Positions 52,965 through 61,785 of a DNA stretch of 64,000 nt are shown piece after piece. Location of the stretch: contig CAXTLC010000015.1 in the NCBI GenBank assembly GCA_964245075.1, positions 1-64,000 on the forward strand. The letters run 5' to 3'. Under the pieces are notes generated by a model. That model was given only the letters and a program-made list of their open reading frames with translations. It was not told the origin of the DNA and did no database searches. Both the position numbers and the translations under genes were made by a program. Each line of letters begins with the position of its first letter. The first letter of the stretch is position 1. Source of the DNA: LMUY01 sp964245075 (GTDB lineage: Bacteria > Pseudomonadota > Alphaproteobacteria > Acetobacterales > Acetobacteraceae).

Positions 52965-53426
52965 GGTGGATACTCTGGCAGCAGGGAAGCTTGAAAGCGC
53001 CGCGGTTTTCGCGTCGGTTTTCCGCGGTTGTCAAATCCGGCGTCCTTTGACGGCGGAAACGATTGCCGCGCGGCGTGCGGCCGGGTCGGCTGGTCATCCC
53101 GAAACGCCCGGTCCCGCCACCGGGCGCCGCCAGCCTGTTCGTTGCGGACGCCGCCCCTTCGTCTTCGGACGGCGGGATGGGTCGGCATGCTTGGCCGGAG
53201 GAGTCGGCCATGTGCCGTGCAAGGCTCATCGCGCCCGTTCGCAGTTGCCACGGCCGCAGAAGGCGAGACCGGCCCGTTCAAGGACTGGCTGGGCAAGCTT
53301 GGCTGGGCAGGCTTGGCTGGGCAGGCTTGGCTGGGCAGGCTCGGAAGGTGCAGGTCAAACCAGGTGATTGCCTCCGCGCGCCGTGTTACCGTGCCGTGTC
53401 ATCCAGCCGCCTTGCGAGTCAGTCCC
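52965..53426. other. 462-bp intergenic region with a minisatellite
   Basis: No convincing gene. It separates fabD and the damaged amidotransferase, divergently oriented, so promoters for both should lie here. A frame starting at ATG 53210, after a good GGAGGA, runs 81 codons through the 14-bp repeats but has no family resemblance and is probably spurious. Confidence 0.6.
53287..53342 (+). repeat. Four copies of a 14-bp minisatellite
   Basis: Contiguous units at 53287, 53301, 53315 and 53329, consensus GGCTGGGCAGGCTT with single-base changes in the first and last copies. A related 15-bp repeat lies 630 bp downstream at the edge of the scaffold gap. Confidence 0.95.
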
Positions 53427-53974
53427 ATGTGCCGCTTCCTTGCCTACCAGGGTGAGCCGATCCTGATCGAGAGGTTTGTCCGGCTTGGTCGGACGAGAAC
53501 CTCCGCTCGCTCGCGTCCCAGGTGCGGTCCAAGCTGTTCTTCGCCCATGTCCGCGCCGCGGCCGGCACGGCGGCGACGCGCGCCAACTGCCACCCGTTCA
53601 GCGCCGGGAGCATGATGTTCATGCACAACGGCCAGATCGGAGAGTGCGTCCGTCTACGCCGCCAGGCGGAGTCGATGATCCCCGGCGCGCTCTACGGCGG
53701 GCGCACGGGAACCACGGATGCGGAGGCGATGTTCCTCACCGCCCTGGCCCGCGGCCTGATGGGCGACCCGACCGGCGCGATCGCCGCGACCCAGGCCGAG
53801 GTGCGCGCGGCGAGCGAAACCGCCGGAGTTGCCGCGCCGCTGCGCTCCACGGCGGCGGTGACCGACGGACGCCGGCTGTCGGCGCTCCGCTGGGCGTCCG
53901 ACGGGTGCCCGGCATCGCTGTGCTGGCGGCAGGACTCCGGCGGGCTCCTGGTCGTGTCCGAGCCCATCGACGAT

Positions 53975-54019
53975 GTCAGGACAGGCTGGGTCAGGACAGG
54001 CTGGGTCATGGCCGGCTGG
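53975..54019 (+). repeat. Three copies of an in-frame 15-bp repeat abutting the gap
   Basis: Units at 53975-53989, 53990-54004 and 54005-54019, consensus GTCAGGACAGGCTGG, the third diverged. They translate as Arg-Thr-Gly-Trp-Val and end exactly where the N run starts, so the gap is probably caused by unresolved further copies. Confidence 0.93.
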
Positions 54020-54119
54020 NNNNNNNNNNNNNNNNNNNNNNNNNNNNNNNNNNNNNNNNNNNNNNNNNNNNNNNNNNNNNNNNNNNNNNNNNNNNNNNNN
54101 NNNNNNNNNNNNNNNNNNN
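54020..54119. other. Scaffold gap (100 N)
   Basis: Exactly 100 unknown bases, the conventional placeholder for a gap of unknown length. It lies inside the amidotransferase gene and next to tandem repeats; the true length may differ. Confidence 0.99.
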
Positions 54120-54182
54120 GCGTTCCGAGCCGGGACGGGACCTACAGATACGTCCGCTGGATGGCAGGGCCTTGGCGGCGGC

Positions 54183-55928
54183 ATGAGAGCCGTTGCCGCC
54201 GCCCTGCTCGCCTGCTCCCTGGCCGGTCCGGCAGGGGCCGCGTCGGCGCCGGCGGTCGAGGCGGCGCACGGGATGGTGGTCAGTTCCCAGCGCCTGGCGA
54301 CCGAGGTGGGGGCAGACATCCTCCGCGGGGGCGGCAACGCCGTCGATGCGGCGGTCGCGGTCGGCTACGCGCTGGCGGTGGTGAACCCTTGCTGCGGCAA
54401 CATCGGCGGCGGCGGCTTCATGACCTTGCACATGGCGGACGGGCGCGACCGCTTCTTGAACTTCCGCGAGACCGCGCCCGCCGCCGCCACGCCGGGCATG
54501 TTCCTGGACGCGGCAGGCGAACCACGGCGGGAAGCCAGCCTGTTCGGAACCCTCGCGGCTGGCGTGCCCGGCACGGTCGCCGGGCTGGACGACGCGCTCG
54601 CGCGCTACGGCACCCTCAACCGGGCGGCGGTGATGGCGCCCGCGATCCGCCTGGCTCGGGACGGCTTCGTCCTCACCCGCGCAGACACGGACATCCTGGA
54701 CGACAAGGCGCCGCGGTTCCGCGCCCAGCCCGCCGTGGCGGCGGTGTTCCTGCGGCCGGATGGCAGCAACCTGCGGCCCGGCGACAGGCTGGCGCAGCCC
54801 GGGCTGGCCGCCACCCTTTCCGCCATCGCCGCGGGCGGCGCGGACGCGTTCTACCACGGCCATGTCCCGCAAGCCGTGGCGGCGGCGGCGCGGCAGGACG
54901 GCGGCATCCTGACGGAAGCGGACTTCGCCGCCTACCATGCCGAGGAAACGGAGCCGCTGCGCTGCTCCTACCGCGGCCTGACGGTGCTGTCGGCGCCGCC
55001 GCCTTCCTCCGGCGGGACCACGTTGTGCGAGATCCTTCAGGTGCTGGAGGGCTACAACATGGCCTCCCTGGGTTTCCACAGCGCGCAATCCGTGCACCTG
55101 ATGACGGAAGCGATGCGTCACGCCTACTTCGACCGCAACACCTTCCTCGGTGACCCGGCGTTCGTGCGCAACCCGCTCGCCAGCCTGCTGTCGCAGCAGC
55201 ACGCGGCCGCCATCCGCGCCGCGATCGAGAGCCGGGCCACCCCGTCCGAGGAGCTGCGGTCCGGCAGAACGCCGCACGAGCAGCCGGAAACGACGCAGTA
55301 TTCCGTGATGGACGACGCGGGCAACGCGGTTTCCGTGACGTTCACGATCAACGGGGCGTTCGGCGCCGTGACGATCGCGGGGGACACCGGCTTCCTGCTC
55401 AACGACGAGATGGACGACTTCACTATCAAGCTGGGCACCCCCAACCTGTACGGGCTGGTGCAGGGCGAGCCCAACGCCATCGCGCCGGGCAAGCGCCCGC
55501 TGTCGTCCATGGCGCCGACCATCGTGCTGCGGGACGGCCGCCCGGCCATGGTCACCGGCTCGCCTGGCGGCTCGCGCATCATCACCATCACGCTGGAGAC
55601 GATCCTGAACATGGTCGACCACGGCATGGCGCCGCAGGAAGCGGTGGACGCGCCGCGCTTGCACCACCAATGGCTGCCGGACGTGCTGTACGCCGAGCCG
55701 TTCGCCTTGTCGCCGGACACGGCCGCCTTGCTGCGGGGCATGGGCTACACGATCGCCGAGCAGGCGCCCTGGGGGGCTGCCGAGTTGATCGCGGTGGCGC
55801 CGGCACGGCCCGCGTCTGGCCCGGCGGCGCCGCCCAACGATGCCGCGCTGTCGGGCCGGATGCGCCCGGGGCTGCTCTACGGCGCCAATGACGACCGCAG
55901 GCCAGCCGGCGCCGCCATCGGCAACTGA
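54183..55928 (+). CDS. ggt: Gamma-glutamyltransferase
   Basis: 581 residues. Periplasmic enzyme that cleaves or transfers the gamma-glutamyl group of glutathione, made as a proenzyme that self-cleaves. A signal peptide (RAVAAALLACSLAGPAGAAS) leads; AHGMVVSSQRLATEVG and NIGGGGFMTLH are in the large subunit; the cleavage/nucleophile Thr is Thr370 in ETTQYSVMDDAGNAVSVT; RPLSSMAPTI and TGSPGGSRI mark the small subunit. Start overlaps the amidotransferase stop (ATGA), so both were one translation unit. Confidence 0.95.
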   Translation: MRAVAAALLACSLAGPAGAASAPAVEAAHGMVVSSQRLATEVGADILRGGGNAVDAAVAVGYALAVVNPCCGNIGGGGFMTLHMADGRDRFLNFRETAPAAATPGMFLDAAGEPRREASLFGTLAAGVPGTVAGLDDALARYGTLNRAAVMAPAIRLARDGFVLTRADTDILDDKAPRFRAQPAVAAVFLRPDGSNLRPGDRLAQPGLAATLSAIAAGGADAFYHGHVPQAVAAAARQDGGILTEADFAAYHAEETEPLRCSYRGLTVLSAPPPSSGGTTLCEILQVLEGYNMASLGFHSAQSVHLMTEAMRHAYFDRNTFLGDPAFVRNPLASLLSQQHAAAIRAAIESRATPSEELRSGRTPHEQPETTQYSVMDDAGNAVSVTFTINGAFGAVTIAGDTGFLLNDEMDDFTIKLGTPNLYGLVQGEPNAIAPGKRPLSSMAPTIVLRDGRPAMVTGSPGGSRIITITLETILNMVDHGMAPQEAVDAPRLHHQWLPDVLYAEPFALSPDTAALLRGMGYTIAEQAPWGAAELIAVAPARPASGPAAPPNDAALSGRMRPGLLYGANDDRRPAGAAIGN

Positions 55929-55934
55929 CGGGCT

Positions 55935-56162
55935 TCAGCCTTTCTCGATATCCGCGCCGCTGCCGGACCCCATGATGCCGCTGCGGGACGGCGCATCGCT
56001 GCCGGGCTGAACCGTGCGGGTGGTCGCCGCCACCTCACGGTCCTTCTTGGCGTTCGCCGCCGGGTCCTTCTCGGCCGAGGCACCCTCGTCCAGCCGTCGC
56101 AGCTTGCCGGGCGCGACCCCGTCGCCCGGGGTCGCTCCGGGTTGACCCTGATCAACTGCCAT
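55935..56162 (-). CDS. Small charged hypothetical protein
   Basis: 75 residues, all polar and probably disordered (AVDQGQPGATPGDGVAPGKLRRLDEG, quoted in part; AEKDPAANAKKDREVAATTRTV). It has no signal or domain. ATG 56162 lies in the 78-bp divergent region before prmA. Codon-usage appearance and position are the main support. Confidence 0.5.
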   Translation of the reverse strand: MAVDQGQPGATPGDGVAPGKLRRLDEGASAEKDPAANAKKDREVAATTRTVQPGSDAPSRSGIMGSGSGADIEKG

Positions 56163-56240
56163 GTGCCGCGTCCTCCTCCGCACCAAGCGCCGCAGCCTCG
56201 CCCGGGTTGCCCGGCGGACCCGCAAAGCCGATGCTGCGCC

Positions 56241-57155
56241 ATGCCGACCGACCTGCCGCGCAAGGCCACAGTATTGGAAACGGTGTCGGTCGTGGTCAGC
56301 GAGCCGGCCCTGGACGCGTTCGAGGCGGCGCTTGCGGGCGCATGCGGGACGGTCGCGTTCTTCTTGGCCGACGAGGACGCGCGAACATGGACGGTGGAGG
56401 GCGTCAAGCGGCCGGGCCAGGGAGAAGCGGAGCTTGCCGCCGGCCTGGCGCTCGCGGCCTTGCTGACCGGGGAACAGCCCGACCTGCATCGCGCGCCGAC
56501 CGAAGCGGGCGGTTGGCTGGCGCGCACGCAGTCGGCGTTTCCGGAGCAGCGCGTCGGCCGCAGGTTCGCCGTGCGCGGCACCCATCTCGGCCCGGGCGCC
56601 GCGCCGGGCCGCGTCACGCTGGTGCTGGACGCGGGGGTGGCGTTCGGCTCGGGTGAGCACGGCTCGACCCGCGGCTGCCTGCGGGCGCTGGAAGGCGTGG
56701 AGCACCGGCGCCCGCGGCGCGTGCTGGACCTTGGCTGCGGGTCCGGCATCCTCGCGATGGCTGCCGCACGGCTGCTGGGCTGCCGGGTGCTGGCAACGGA
56801 CATCGATGCCTGGTCCGTGCGCGTCGCGCGGGAGAATGCCGCAGCCAACGGGCTGCGCAACCGCGTGCGCTGCCGCGTGGCCGCCGGATGGCAGCCGGCC
56901 GCCCGGTCCGGGGCGCCCTACGACTTGGTGTTCGCGAACATCCTGGCGCGGCCGCTCTGCACCATGGCGCGCACCTTGGCGACGCAGTTGGCGCCGGGCG
57001 GCACGGCGATCCTGTCCGGACTGCTCGACACCCATGTCCGCATGGTGCTGGCGGCCCATCGTCGCGCTGGGCTGGCACTGGCCGGCACGGTCAGCGAGGG
57101 ACGGTGGACGACGCTGGTGCTTCGGAAGGCTCCGGTGCGCCGGGCGTCATCGTGA
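56241..57155 (+). CDS. prmA: Ribosomal protein L11 methyltransferase
   Basis: 304 residues. Trimethylates L11 using SAM. Substrate-recognition N-terminal domain (TVSVVVSEPALDAFEAAL) and a Rossmann methyltransferase domain: LVLDAGVAFGSGEHGSTRGCLRAL (quoted in part), LDLGCGSGILAMAAARLLG, ATDIDAWSVRVARENAAANG, FANILARPL (the NPPY-like catalytic motif is replaced by the family-typical NILA) and LSGLL. Start ATG 56241 chosen for the typical N-terminus. Confidence 0.95.
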   Translation: MPTDLPRKATVLETVSVVVSEPALDAFEAALAGACGTVAFFLADEDARTWTVEGVKRPGQGEAELAAGLALAALLTGEQPDLHRAPTEAGGWLARTQSAFPEQRVGRRFAVRGTHLGPGAAPGRVTLVLDAGVAFGSGEHGSTRGCLRALEGVEHRRPRRVLDLGCGSGILAMAAARLLGCRVLATDIDAWSVRVARENAAANGLRNRVRCRVAAGWQPAARSGAPYDLVFANILARPLCTMARTLATQLAPGGTAILSGLLDTHVRMVLAAHRRAGLALAGTVSEGRWTTLVLRKAPVRRASS

Positions 57156-57184
57156 CGTCCGGCGCACCGGGGGCTTCTGGAGGC

Positions 57185-57442
57185 CTACTGGTGACGCGGG
57201 TTGCGGCTTGGCTCAAACACCCGGCGCAACTCGGAACGGACAAGGCCGATGTCGGCAAGCTCACGATCCGTCAGGCTGGCCAGTTCGGACAATGCGCTCT
57301 GCCGCTCCATCCAGCGGCGGATACGGGCGACGATGCCAATCCTCGCTCCGCGCTGGTAGCTTGCATCGGCATAATGCTCCGGATAGCTGATCCGGTTAGA
57401 AGGAAGGAGGGCCATCTCCTCCTTGGACACGAAGGCGTTCAT
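57185..57442 (-). CDS. DUF1127 small basic protein
   Basis: 85 residues with the DUF1127 core near the C-terminus: IRRWMERQSALSELASLTDRELADIGLVRSEL (quoted in part). Such small Arg-rich proteins of alphaproteobacteria bind RNA and affect phosphate/carbon metabolism and RNA turnover where studied; often stress-induced. Convergent with prmA and divergent from the peptidase gene. Confidence 0.9.
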   Translation of the reverse strand: MNAFVSKEEMALLPSNRISYPEHYADASYQRGARIGIVARIRRWMERQSALSELASLTDRELADIGLVRSELRRVFEPSRNPRHQ

Positions 57443-57609
57443 AATTCAGTCCCAACATATCGCAGCGGGCTTCGGAGGCTGCCACCGGCAGCTTGCTCCC
57501 GTCTGCTAAGGCGCAATATGGGCCTGTTCGCCGCTCCCATGCCGCGTGAAGCTTGTGCGCCAGCTATGTCTAGAACGCAGGTGTCATCTTAAAGGTATGT
57601 TAAACTGAT

Positions 57610-59382
57610 ATGATGGACACCCGAGTATCCTGCCTACGATCCTGGCTCGCGAGCGCCGGCCTCCATGGCTTCCTGGTTCCGCGCGCCGACGAGCATCTCG
57701 GCGAATACGTGCCGCCCGGGGCCGAGCGGCTGGCCTGGCTGACTGGTTTCACCGGCAGCGCGGGATTGGCGGTGGTCCTGCTACAGGAAGCGGCGGTGTT
57801 CACCGACGGCCGCTACGTGCTGCAACTCGCGGCGCAGACCGATGCGGCGGTGTTCCAGCAACTCCATGTCGTCGAGCAGCCCCCGGCCCAGTGGGCAGCC
57901 GCCCGGGCCAAGCGGCTCGGCTACGACCCATGGCTGGTGAGCGAGGACGCCGTTGCCCGTTATGCCGAGGGCGGGCTGGAGATGGTTCCCGTTTCACCCA
58001 ACCCCATCGATGCGCTGTGGCAGGGCCGTCCGCCGCCGCCGGCAGCATCCGCCGCGGCGCACCCGCTCGCGTTTGCCGGGCGCACGGCCGCCGAGAAGCT
58101 GTCCGCGCTGGCGGAGCTGCTGCGCAAAGCAGGGCAGGACGCCTGCGTGCTGAACGATCCCGCGAGCATCAACTGGCTGCTGAACCTGCGCGGGAGCGAC
58201 CTTCCCTTTACTCCCGTCGCACTCGGCTTCGCGATCGTGCACCAGGATGGCCGGGTGGACCTGTTCATCGAGCCGGCCAAGCTGTCCGACCCCGTGCGCG
58301 ACTGGCTCGGACCGGCTGTCGCCTGCCATCCCCCGGCTTCCTTCGCGGGCGCGTTGGCCAGCATGGCGGGCAAGGCGGTGCGGGTGGACCGGGACACCGC
58401 CCCGGCCGCGATCGCCCAGGCGTTGCGGGCCGCCGGGGCCACCGTGGCAGCCGGCGGCGATCCGTGCCTGCTGCCCAAGGCCTGCAAGAACCTGGTGGAG
58501 CAGGAGGGGGCCCGCGCGGCGCACCGGCGGGACGGGGCCGCCGTGTGCCGCTTCCTGCGCTGGCTGGAGCAGGCCAGCGGCGAGACCGAGCTGTCCGCCG
58601 CCACCAAGCTGCTCGCGTTCCGGCAGGAGGTCCCGCGCTTCCGCGGCGAGAGCTTCCCCGCGATCTCCGGGGCGGGGGAGCACGGCGCGGTGATCCATTA
58701 CCGGGTCACGCCGGAGAGCGACCGCGCGATCGGGCCGGACGAGGCGTACCTGATCGACAGCGGCGGCCAGTACGAGGACGGCACGACGGACATCACCCGC
58801 ACGGTCTGGACCGGCCCCGGCTCGCCTCCGCCGGAGCTGCAAGGGCGGTTCACCCGCGTGTTGCAGGGCATGATCGCGCTCGCCACGACGGTGTTCCCGC
58901 GCGGAGTCGCCGGCCCGCACCTGGACGCCGTGGCACGGCGGGCGCTCTGGGCCGCCGGGCTGGACTACGACCACGGCACCGGCCACGGGGTCGGGAGCTG
59001 CCTGTCGGTGCATGAAGGCCCGGTGAGCATCTCCCGGGCGGCGCGCCCGGTGCCGATCGAGGCGGGGATGATCCTTTCGGACGAACCGGGCTACTACGCG
59101 CCCGGGGCTTACGGCATCCGCCTGGAGGTGCTGCTGCTGGCGCAGGCGGCGGAGCTCACCGGGACGGCGAGGGAGTTCCTGCGTTTCGAGGTGCTCACCC
59201 TGGCGCCGTTCGACCGCCGCCTGATTGACCCGGCGCTGCTGACGAAGGCGGAAGCGGCGTGGCTGGATGCCTATCACGCGCGGGTGGAGAGCGAGGTCGG
59301 CCCGCTCTGCTACCCGGCGCTGCGCCAATGGCTTGCGGCCGCATGTGTTCCGCTCGCGACGGTTCAGCCCGGGATGGCGTGA
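57610..59382 (+). CDS. Aminopeptidase P family metallopeptidase
   Basis: 590 residues, the long three-domain form (like eukaryotic XPNPEP1). It removes N-terminal residues preceding proline. N-terminal creatinase-like domains (HGFLVPRADEHLGEYVPPGAERLAWLTGFTGSAG, quoted in part; FTDGRYVLQ) and a pita-bread catalytic domain with the metal ligands in LIDSGGQYEDGTTDITRT (two Asp), GTGHGVGS (His), LSDEPGYY (Glu) and IRLEVLLL (Glu). Starts at consecutive ATGs 57610/57613; no strong ribosome site is seen. Confidence 0.95.
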   Translation: MMDTRVSCLRSWLASAGLHGFLVPRADEHLGEYVPPGAERLAWLTGFTGSAGLAVVLLQEAAVFTDGRYVLQLAAQTDAAVFQQLHVVEQPPAQWAAARAKRLGYDPWLVSEDAVARYAEGGLEMVPVSPNPIDALWQGRPPPPAASAAAHPLAFAGRTAAEKLSALAELLRKAGQDACVLNDPASINWLLNLRGSDLPFTPVALGFAIVHQDGRVDLFIEPAKLSDPVRDWLGPAVACHPPASFAGALASMAGKAVRVDRDTAPAAIAQALRAAGATVAAGGDPCLLPKACKNLVEQEGARAAHRRDGAAVCRFLRWLEQASGETELSAATKLLAFRQEVPRFRGESFPAISGAGEHGAVIHYRVTPESDRAIGPDEAYLIDSGGQYEDGTTDITRTVWTGPGSPPPELQGRFTRVLQGMIALATTVFPRGVAGPHLDAVARRALWAAGLDYDHGTGHGVGSCLSVHEGPVSISRAARPVPIEAGMILSDEPGYYAPGAYGIRLEVLLLAQAAELTGTAREFLRFEVLTLAPFDRRLIDPALLTKAEAAWLDAYHARVESEVGPLCYPALRQWLAAACVPLATVQPGMA

Positions 59383-59500
59383 TCCATGAGGTGTCCGCCG
59401 CGACCTTGGTGAAGGCCGCCAGCTTGCCCGGATCAGCTTCCACGGCAAGCCCGAAAAACTGTGGCAGCGTTGCCGCGAAGGCCCGGAGAACCGGTTCGAA

Positions 59501-59797
59501 TCAGGGCGGCAACCGGGTGGTTGCAGGATGGGCCTTCTCGTCCCCCAGAAGCTGCCGGTCCAGCCCGTTCACAACTCGCTTGTCCGCTCCGTTCCGCGCG
59601 GGCGAAAGCCCGACCCCGTCGCGCCGTTCCTGGGACCGCGTTTCGGCCCGGGTCGGTTCGTGGTTGAGGCCGTTGCGGACGTCGCCGTCCCGCAAGGTCT
59701 GCCCGAAGGCGCACGGCATGGCCGCGAGCAGGACGGCTGCGGTCAAGGCTCGGCCGGCGTTCCTGGAAGTAAGTGAAGGCATGAGGGGCGCGTCCAT
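59501..59797 (-). CDS. Small secreted hypothetical protein
   Basis: 98 residues; a signal peptide (RNAGRALTAAVLLAAMPCAFG) and a polar mature part (HEPTRAETRSQERRDGVGLS, VVNGLDRQLLGDEKAHPA). An ATG at 59782 would shorten it by five residues. The pattern resembles unnamed Acetobacteraceae periplasmic peptides I recall. 103 bp before the metF stop on the same strand. Confidence 0.6.
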   Translation of the reverse strand: MDAPLMPSLTSRNAGRALTAAVLLAAMPCAFGQTLRDGDVRNGLNHEPTRAETRSQERRDGVGLSPARNGADKRVVNGLDRQLLGDEKAHPATTRLPP

Positions 59798-59900
59798 GAG
59801 AAGGGCCGGGGATCGTCTTGGGCTCGGAGGTGGCGATGCCGGATGGCGGCAACGCCGGTCGCACGTCCTGCCGTGGGGATCGAGGGCTTTCCGCCCCCCG

Positions 59901-60857
59901 TCAGGCTGACGTGCTTCCTTTGGCGGGCCGCACCCCCAGGATGTGCGCGATGGCGTAGGTCAGGTCCGGGCGGTTGAGGGTGTAGAAATGGAACTCGTCC
60001 ACCCCGTTGGCCTGCAACAGCCGGACCTGTTCCGCGGCCACGACGGCGGCAACCATGCGGCGGACCTCGGGGTCGTCCTCCGTTCCCTCGAACATCGCGG
60101 CCAGCCAGTCCGGCACGGTGGTGCCGCACATGGCGCTGAACTTGGCCGCCTGGGCGAAATTGGAGACCGGCATGATCCCCGGCACCAGCGAGGCCGTGAT
60201 CCCTGCCGCCAGCGCCCGGTCGAGGAAGTTGAGGAACACGCCGCCGTCGAAGAAGTATTGGCTGATCGCCCGGGTCGCGCCGGCATCCAGCTTGCGCTTG
60301 AGGCTGTCCAAGTCGCTCTGCGGGCTGGACGCGGACGGGTGGGTCTCGGGGTAGGCCGCGACGGAAACCTCGAAATCGGCGATCCGCTTCAGGCCGGCCA
60401 CCAGGTCGCTGGCGTACTCGTAGCCTTCCGGGTGCGCCGCGTAGCGCTCGCCGGGCGGCGGGTCGCCGCGCAGGGCGACGATGTGGCGCACGCCGGCATC
60501 CCAGTATTGCCGCGCCACGTCGTCCACCTCGCCGCGGCTGGCGCCGATGCAGGTCAGGTGGGCGGCGGGTGTGAGGGTCGTTTCCGCGACGATGCGGCTG
60601 ACGGTGGCGTGGGTGCGCGCCTGGGTGCTGCCGCCTGCGCCGTAGGTCACCGACACGAATCGGGGGGCCAGCCGCTCCAGCCGCCGGATGCAGGACCAAA
60701 GCTGGGCTTCCAGCGTTTCCGTCTTGGGCGGAAAGAACTCGAACGACAGGAGCGGGGGAGACCCCGCGCCGGGCGTGGGCAATGCGCCGAACCGCGGACC
60801 GGTCAGCCAGCGTTCCAGGGTCGGTTGGGGGTCCGCAAAGGCTGAGACTTGGTTCAT
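59901..60857 (-). CDS. metF: Methylenetetrahydrofolate reductase
   Basis: 318 residues. Flavoenzyme making 5-methyl-THF for methionine synthesis. SFEFFPPKTETLEAQLW at about residue 38, FVSVTYGAGGSTQARTHATV, HLTCIGASRGEVDD, IVALRGDPPPG, AAYPETHPSA, DAGATRAISQYFFD and PGIMPVSNF are all family-typical. Start ATG 60857; further in-frame upstream sequence does not match. No SAM riboswitch pattern was recognised in the 160 bp between it and mlaA. Confidence 0.96.
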   Translation of the reverse strand: MNQVSAFADPQPTLERWLTGPRFGALPTPGAGSPPLLSFEFFPPKTETLEAQLWSCIRRLERLAPRFVSVTYGAGGSTQARTHATVSRIVAETTLTPAAHLTCIGASRGEVDDVARQYWDAGVRHIVALRGDPPPGERYAAHPEGYEYASDLVAGLKRIADFEVSVAAYPETHPSASSPQSDLDSLKRKLDAGATRAISQYFFDGGVFLNFLDRALAAGITASLVPGIMPVSNFAQAAKFSAMCGTTVPDWLAAMFEGTEDDPEVRRMVAAVVAAEQVRLLQANGVDEFHFYTLNRPDLTYAIAHILGVRPAKGSTSA

Positions 60858-61017
60858 GGCGGTTGAGTTGAGTGTATCCCGGTTGCAACGCAAGGCTTGC
60901 TGCGTGACGATGGAAGGTGACGGTAAGGGTGCCCGCCCAGTTGTGCAAGGCGCTGCGATGCTAGACACTCTACGTGTTTGCCTGCTCCAGTTGGCGGGCC
61001 GTTGCCAGGGAATTCCC

Positions 61018-61785
61018 ATGCCGATCCCAGTGTCGCGATCCTTGCTCGCCCTTGCGGCCATCTGGGGGCTCGCCGCATGCGCCACCAAGCCGCCCGCGTC
61101 CGACGCCGCCGCCGTGCAGGAGTACGAGCAGAACGATGATCCGTACGAGCCGGCCAACCGGGTCGGCTACGCGATCAACGACGGGTTGGACACCTACATC
61201 CTCGCCCCCGTCGCGCGCGCCTACGTGTACGCGGTGCCGTCCGCGGTGCGGCGGCCGATCCACAACGTGCTGCAGAACCTGACCAGCCCGGCGCTGTTCA
61301 TCAACGACGTGATCCAGACCAAGCCGCGCCGCGCCGGGGACACGTTCGTCCGCTTCGTCGTCAACACGACCGTGGGCCTCGGCGGCCTGTTCGACGTGGC
61401 CGCGGACCTCGGCTACCCCTACCACGACAGCGATTTCGGCGAGACGCTGGCGCTGTGGGGCGTGCCGGAAGGGCCGTTCCTGTTCCTGCCGGTGGTGGGG
61501 CCGTCCAACCCGCGGGACGCGACGGGCTTCGGCGTCGACGTCGCGTTCGATCCGCTCACCTACGTGCCGAGCGGCCATGGCCTGCGCACGCTGGAGGACG
61601 TGAGGATCGGCGTGGCGGCGGTGGACGCGCGGTCGCGCGTGCTCAAGGAGGTCGACTCCATCAAGAAGACGGCGCTCGACCCGTACGCCACCTTCCGCAG
61701 CCTGTACCGGCAGAACCGGGAAAGCACGATCGAGGCAGTTCGCACGGAAGACCGCGCGACCGTGCCGAACTGGTATGCGAAATGA
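61018..61785 (+). CDS. mlaA: MlaA (VacJ) outer-membrane lipoprotein
   Basis: 255 residues. Removes phospholipids from the outer leaflet of the outer membrane. Lipobox GLAAC with Cys21; then DDPYEPANRVGYAINDGLD, PVARAYVYAVPSAVRRPIHNVLQNL (quoted in part), FINDVIQTKPRRAGDTFVRFVVNTTVGLGGLFDVA (quoted in part) and FGETLALWGVPEGPFLFLPVVGPSNPRDATG (quoted in part). ATG stop overlap with mlaC (ATGA). No mlaFEDB genes are in the window. Confidence 0.95.
   Translation: MPIPVSRSLLALAAIWGLAACATKPPASDAAAVQEYEQNDDPYEPANRVGYAINDGLDTYILAPVARAYVYAVPSAVRRPIHNVLQNLTSPALFINDVIQTKPRRAGDTFVRFVVNTTVGLGGLFDVAADLGYPYHDSDFGETLALWGVPEGPFLFLPVVGPSNPRDATGFGVDVAFDPLTYVPSGHGLRTLEDVRIGVAAVDARSRVLKEVDSIKKTALDPYATFRSLYRQNRESTIEAVRTEDRATVPNWYAK

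Larger units (their letters stand above)
53427..54186 (+). pseudogene. Class II glutamine amidotransferase (YafJ/EgtC-like), broken and gapped
   Basis: The N-terminus MCRFLAYQGEPILIERFV with Cys2 nucleophile is read from 53427. Then a jump to another frame: from TGG at 53486 the sequence continues WSDENLRSLASQVRSKLFFAHVRA (quoted in part), NCHPF, FMHNGQIG, YGGRTGTTDAEAMF and VVVSEPIDDV. Against the family, roughly 45 codons (the region normally holding the HSLV, NGDGFG and GWY motifs) are missing and the frame is shifted. After EPIDDV the frame enters 15-bp repeats and 100 N; the end (RSEPGRDLQIRPLDG) resumes after the gap and stops with a four-base overlap on ggt. Either a pseudogene or a misassembled intact gene. 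Confidence 0.82.

Noticed and set aside
53210..53455. 81-codon frame with a good ribosome site through the 14-bp repeats
   Set aside because: The product is Gly/Leu/Trp/Arg-rich repeat translation with no conserved feature, and its 3' end overlaps the start of the amidotransferase in another frame.
59485..59510. GGTTCGAATC, a tRNA T-loop-like sequence
   Set aside because: The flanking bases do not form the T-arm stem, and no acceptor stem, D-arm, anticodon arm or CCA end can be drawn around it.
60858..61017. SAM riboswitch before metF
   Set aside because: Compared with SAM-I and SAM-II core elements as remembered; no matching conserved stretches or pseudoknot pattern found.
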